Shown one piece after another: positions 31,481 through 34,711 of a DNA stretch of 34,711 bases. How positions within the stretch are numbered: the first letter of the stretch is position 1; each line of letters starts with the position of its first letter. The position numbers were made by a program, and so were the translations under genes. The notes under the pieces were generated by a model. It did no database searches. It saw nothing but the letters and a program-made list of their open reading frames with translations, and had not been told where the DNA came from. This DNA comes from Cyanobacteria bacterium UBA8803 (lineage in GTDB: Bacteria; Cyanobacteriota; Cyanobacteriia; Cyanobacteriales; Coleofasciculaceae), in assembly GCA_003505715.1 (NCBI GenBank), contig DNXU01000448.1, positions 6,677 to 41,387 on the forward strand, in the 5' to 3' direction.

Positions 31481-32629
31481 TTAGTAACATTGATCGCATC
31501 TAGTACAAGCGGGAAAACGTTTATATTTTCTTAAATCCCGTCGCCAAGCTCTCATCTTCTCTCCATTCCAGATTTCCAGAAAGGATTGGTTGTGAATATT
31601 CCCAAAAGGGATGTAATAGCAGCGAGTGTAAGGAACCACTTCACCGCTCGCAATAATTTCGGCAATAAACCAATTGACCATGCAGCGTTGCTGACCCATA
31701 AAGTGAGTTGGTTTGTAAAAGTAAGTTTTCAATTCCTCTAAGCCAAAGGCGGGTAAAAATGCTACGCGGCGATCGCCTTTCGCCTGAATGGCTCGAATTT
31801 GTTCAGATAATTTAATTACATCAACTCGGTCTGGTTGGGTATCTTCATTTAAGCAATTTACTGTAGCGTTGTATTTATGTCCCCAAATCTGATTGTGGGT
31901 TTTAGCCATTTCTTCAGTCACGTAGGACATATAAGTGAAATTCAGGCGATCTATAGGAAAATCGGCCAGAGCCAAATAGTAAGCCTCTAAGGAATGATAG
32001 TTCATGTTGGTAATGGTGAAATTGACCAATACCTCCACGTTTTGTCCCTTCTGCCGCGCTAATTCCTTGAAAATAGTAATTCCTTCAGTAGAACGTTGAA
32101 AACTATCAGAGCGTCCTCGGATTTGATTATGCAAATCGGATGGACCATCAATACTAACGTTTAGGCGGGTTAGTCCAGCTTCGACTAATTCCTCTGCTCG
32201 TTTAGGCAAAATATACCCACCAGTTGTCACAGCTACATCAAGTCCGCGATGGCGTGCATAGGCGATCGCTTCTCCCAGAGGTTTGTATAATAGCGGCTCT
32301 GTACTGGTAATGGAGATGGTTGGTTCATAAGGAGCTACTTCGTCAATAACACTCTTGAAGCGTTCAATGGGAATTTCAGTAAACTTGCCATCTAGCCGCA
32401 GATTGGCAAAAAAGTTAGAGTCGGGGTTGGGGTTTCCGACATCACACATTTTGCAGCGCAGGTTGCAGACACTGTTAACGCTCCAATAGACAGTTAGAGG
32501 GGGTCTAGCATATCCCCCTGGAGAGAATATAAATGGTAGTGCCTGCCATACCAGTCGAGGGAGTGACAATTTCTGGCTCATCCCCGGATGCTTGGAGACG
32601 CTCAAGGCTTTTTTTAACTCAGCAATCAT
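31481..32629 (-). CDS. Radical SAM enzyme with C-terminal cysteine cluster
   Basis: A radical S-adenosylmethionine protein. The [4Fe-4S] motif CNLRCKMC is at 55-62 (CxxxCxxC), preceded by LTVYWSVNSV; TGGYILPK and LNVSIDGPSDLHNQIRG are barrel motifs of the MoaA/PqqE/AnSME-like group. The C-terminal part has further cysteines (QQRC; TRC; ACTRCDQC), indicating an auxiliary cluster of SPASM or twitch type. The substrate is unknown; in polysaccharide clusters such enzymes may epimerise, deoxygenate or otherwise modify sugars, and others act on peptides. The ATG at 32629 shares ATGA with the upstream gene's stop and has GAGGG about 7 bases ahead, so it is translationally coupled to the protein encoded upstream. 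Confidence 0.9.
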   Translation of the reverse strand: MIAELKKALSVSKHPGMSQKLSLPRLVWQALPFIFSPGGYARPPLTVYWSVNSVCNLRCKMCDVGNPNPDSNFFANLRLDGKFTEIPIERFKSVIDEVAPYEPTISITSTEPLLYKPLGEAIAYARHRGLDVAVTTGGYILPKRAEELVEAGLTRLNVSIDGPSDLHNQIRGRSDSFQRSTEGITIFKELARQKGQNVEVLVNFTITNMNYHSLEAYYLALADFPIDRLNFTYMSYVTEEMAKTHNQIWGHKYNATVNCLNEDTQPDRVDVIKLSEQIRAIQAKGDRRVAFLPAFGLEELKTYFYKPTHFMGQQRCMVNWFIAEIIASGEVVPYTRCYYIPFGNIHNQSFLEIWNGEKMRAWRRDLRKYKRFPACTRCDQCY

Positions 32630-34305
32630 AATTTTCCCTCCGCTAGCTCGACTGTGCTTGATGCCACCTCTATAGAGTTGAGAATTTCAAGCCTCCCCAA
32701 CCATGGCACTTCTTGCATCCAATCTAAGGGTAATGCCTCTAACTCTTGCTGTTGAAAGTAGCGGGAGGTCGCCATATGCGTTCCAATTAGCCGACGACAA
32801 CGGTATAATTTACTTCCTTGATTTTGAGCTATAGGGGAACGGTCATTCACAATCCGGTCAGATACTAGCATCCTCTTGTCTTCAAGAACAATCTCACGGT
32901 ATAGCGTAACAGGAATTTTTTCTTTGCCCGTCATTAAGTGACGGACAACCACTTTCCTGAATAACTCTGCTATCCATTCATGGCGCAACACCGTCATATT
33001 GAGCAGGCGCAACATTATGAAACGTCCTGGTGTCAGTTCATCATGGAGGGAACGATAAAAACTGGCACGAATTAGCAACCGCTGCTTTGAACTCTCTACT
33101 AGCTCACCTGAATCTGGCATCCGTGTCAACCAAGCCTGTCTTGACAAACCATCGCAGAGCAAGTAACCACTATCCTCATAGACTAGCTGCCAACACCCTT
33201 CCCAATCTTTCTGATAAACCACGACAACTCCACCTAGGCGATACCCGATATATACACATCTTTGTGGACTGCGGAAAATTGAGATGCCAGCTTTGGGAAA
33301 TTCTACACTGGTGAGGTGAGTATCTTGGTTTTCACTTGAAGGAGTAGTTTCTTGGCTGTTGAGTACTCGTGCCGCATCAAGAGCATCATCAGCTAAGCGG
33401 ATGGCATTATCAAAATCCAACCATGATGGTAAAGGTACAAGCTTATGGAACCAAGCATTTCTAACCCTTGCTGCCAGACCTTTATACGCCTCATTTCGCG
33501 CTGCTAGAATCTCAAAGGGGGAAGGATAAAGGAGGGCAGTGGAACGAGTACCTAGCATTGGATGAATGGCACCATCTGGCATTAAAACCTGAGCCACAAA
33601 GTCAGCTGCCTGCTCGACAATACGCCATAATTCAGGCTCATCAAGCAGTTCAGCACACTTGAGCAAATATCTAAGCGTGCGGCTCTGATAGCCGGGATCG
33701 GGTCCTTGATACTCCTGAAACCAGCCTTCTGTTGGTTCTAGTAGTGAGAGCAAGCGTTCGAGATAAGTCTTGCCCTTACAGCTTGCTCTATCATCTCCGG
33801 TATGAGCAGCGTAATAGAGTAATTCGTAGGCATATTCAGCGATATGGTTGGCAATTTCTCCATGATGCTCATCAGCATTTAAGGCAAAGGCGATCGCCCT
33901 CTCCATGATGCGATCTAGGCTTTTTTGCGCATTGGCTGATACCAGATAAGGGCTTTTTCTGACATAAATCAAAGTTGAAAGGATATCATAAATCACGCCA
34001 GGAGTCTTTTCATTCGGGTAGCATTGGTCAAAGCTACCATCCTTAAGCTGTATCCGCTCGCACCAATCTACATATCCTTCTAGTAAGGAGGGTAGGGTCG
34101 AGGTTCTACCCGTCACATGAGCGTATTCTACTGCTAGTTTAACGGCATATTGTAATGTTGCATCGCTAAAATCTTTTTTTTTCCAACCCCAATAAGCTCG
34201 ATCGCAAGAACCGAAGGATGGTGAAGCAGGTTCTCGATTCCACATAGAAAACGCTTGCAGGGCTACTTGATTAAACTCAGTCAGATAGATGTTGGGCGAT
34301 CGCAT
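32626..34305 (-). CDS. Unrecognised alpha-helical-toroid plus beta protein, heparinase-like architecture
   Basis: I do not recognise this 559-residue protein with certainty. Residues about 40-320 are regularly repeated helices with aromatic and acidic turns (WCERIQLKDGSFDQCYP, GWFQEYQGPDPGYQSRTLRY, MPDGAIHPMLGTRSTALLYP), as in (alpha/alpha) toroids of polysaccharide lyases and glycoside hydrolases. Residues about 340-540 are beta-rich (ISIFRSPQRCVYIGYRLGGV), like the sandwich of heparinase II/III proteins. No signal peptide or membrane helix is visible, so it would be cytoplasmic. It is coupled by ATGA to the radical SAM gene and may supply or process its substrate. The ATG at 34305 overlaps the upstream gene by 29 bases; an in-frame ATG at 34245 would avoid that. 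Confidence 0.75.
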   Translation of the reverse strand: MRSPNIYLTEFNQVALQAFSMWNREPASPSFGSCDRAYWGWKKKDFSDATLQYAVKLAVEYAHVTGRTSTLPSLLEGYVDWCERIQLKDGSFDQCYPNEKTPGVIYDILSTLIYVRKSPYLVSANAQKSLDRIMERAIAFALNADEHHGEIANHIAEYAYELLYYAAHTGDDRASCKGKTYLERLLSLLEPTEGWFQEYQGPDPGYQSRTLRYLLKCAELLDEPELWRIVEQAADFVAQVLMPDGAIHPMLGTRSTALLYPSPFEILAARNEAYKGLAARVRNAWFHKLVPLPSWLDFDNAIRLADDALDAARVLNSQETTPSSENQDTHLTSVEFPKAGISIFRSPQRCVYIGYRLGGVVVVYQKDWEGCWQLVYEDSGYLLCDGLSRQAWLTRMPDSGELVESSKQRLLIRASFYRSLHDELTPGRFIMLRLLNMTVLRHEWIAELFRKVVVRHLMTGKEKIPVTLYREIVLEDKRMLVSDRIVNDRSPIAQNQGSKLYRCRRLIGTHMATSRYFQQQELEALPLDWMQEVPWLGRLEILNSIEVASSTVELAEGKL

Positions 34306-34711
34306 CTTCTAATGTCACTTTCAGTTGATTGAATTGAGCTTCAGATAAACGTCCTAGAAAAGGTAGGCGCAGCGAAGAATCTCGAAAAAGTCTGGCATTA
34401 GGGAAATCCTTCTGCTCTGTCATAGTAAAATAATCTTGAGGTAAGGGTTCGCCCGCCGAGAGGCATTCTATCCCCTTTTGTCTTAGACTATTAAGTACTT
34501 TAACCTTTAGATGGATATCCTTAAACCGAATAATTTGTCGGAGATGGACAGCGTTGGGATTGCAAAACACTGAAATATCTCGACAGGCTTGTGCAATTTT
34601 TGGCAAAGTTCCTAATTCTACAGCACGCTTCTGCGCTCTTTGGATATCATTGATCAAATTGGCAATTTGGCCATTCCAAAGTATGTAAATATCATCATCA
34701 GCTATCGCTTC
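34277..34711 (-). CDS. C-terminal part of a DegT/DnrJ/EryC1-like aminotransferase, cut by the window edge
   Basis: The minus-strand frame is open to base 34711, so this is the tail of a longer gene; a TTG at 34657 is only an internal codon. The end of the protein, about 145 residues, has the look of PLP-dependent sugar aminotransferases of the DegT/DnrJ/EryC1/StrS group: a strand-helix unit (RQIIRFKDIHLKVKVLNSLR), KGIECLSAGEPLPQDYF, then FPNARLFRDSSLRLPFLGRL and a final helix. The catalytic lysine region lies outside the window, so the assignment rests on the tail alone. It overlaps the following gene by 29 bases and belongs to the same minus-strand run. Confidence 0.55.
   Translation of the reverse strand, partial: EAIADDDIYILWNGQIANLINDIQRAQKRAVELGTLPKIAQACRDISVFCNPNAVHLRQIIRFKDIHLKVKVLNSLRQKGIECLSAGEPLPQDYFTMTEQKDFPNARLFRDSSLRLPFLGRLSEAQFNQLKVTLEDAIAQHLSD

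Noticed and set aside
1..34711. CRISPR arrays, tRNA/rRNA genes, transposases, phage genes
   Set aside because: Looked for by reading both strands: no regularly spaced repeats, no cloverleaf or rRNA-like stretches, and no transposase or integrase motifs in any long frame.

Overview
The window is a surface-polysaccharide biosynthesis locus from a cyanobacterium, most likely a filamentous or colonial one. The signs are many copies of the HIP1 octamer GCGATCGC (for example at 1348, 10763, 10778, 26318), dispersed intergenic repeats of a type I associate with cyanobacteria, and a gene set typical of cyanobacterial O-antigen/capsule/exopolysaccharide clusters. I see no rRNA, tRNA, CRISPR array, transposase or phage gene. 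Coding density is high. The only gene-free stretch near 300 bases is the wzt/ligase intergenic (20034-20293), which holds remains of a membrane-protein gene.

Layout. (i) 78-20033, all on the minus strand, reads right to left. It starts with an ABC-exporter ATPase with a carbohydrate-binding tail (Wzt), followed by a tightly overlapping run: coiled-coil methyltransferase, fused double GT4 glycosyltransferase, two methyltransferases sharing an Ig-like beta domain, another methyltransferase, another GT4, and a large YfhO-type membrane protein. After these come an AT-rich acyltransferase, then a sugar-nucleotide module (LegB-like SDR, nucleotidyltransferase, second SDR), a GT2 with two membrane helices, a zinc-ribbon methyltransferase and a GT4. 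(ii) 20294-25506 holds an O-antigen ligase-like protein (+), a FlaA1/CapD-like membrane dehydratase (-) and a Wzz-like chain-length protein (-). (iii) 25585-28428 (+) is an overlapping WbpA-WbpB-WbpD-like operon for an N-acetylated diamino uronic-acid sugar. (iv) 28420-34711 (-) reads right to left as the end of an aminotransferase-like gene cut by the window edge, an unrecognised helical-repeat plus beta protein, a radical SAM enzyme, a zinc-ribbon methyltransferase and a large polytopic membrane protein.

Together the genes look like a factory for a heavily methylated, acylated heteropolysaccharide. SDRs, dehydrogenase, oxidoreductase, acetyltransferase and nucleotidyltransferase make rare nucleotide sugars. 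Four glycosyltransferase genes (five GT domains) assemble them, six SAM methyltransferases and an O-acyltransferase decorate or cap the chain, and Wzt, Wzz and ligase proteins export, size or attach it. Two export logics coexist (ABC-type Wzt; Wzz/ligase type) and key partners are absent from the window (Wzm permease, Wzx/Wza, tyrosine kinase, WbpE aminotransferase).

The points most worth a second look are the Ig-like domain inserted inside one methyltransferase and appended to its neighbour, the radical SAM/helical-toroid pair, the decayed membrane-protein gene where wzm would be expected, and the cysteine-bearing extracytoplasmic domain on the ligase.
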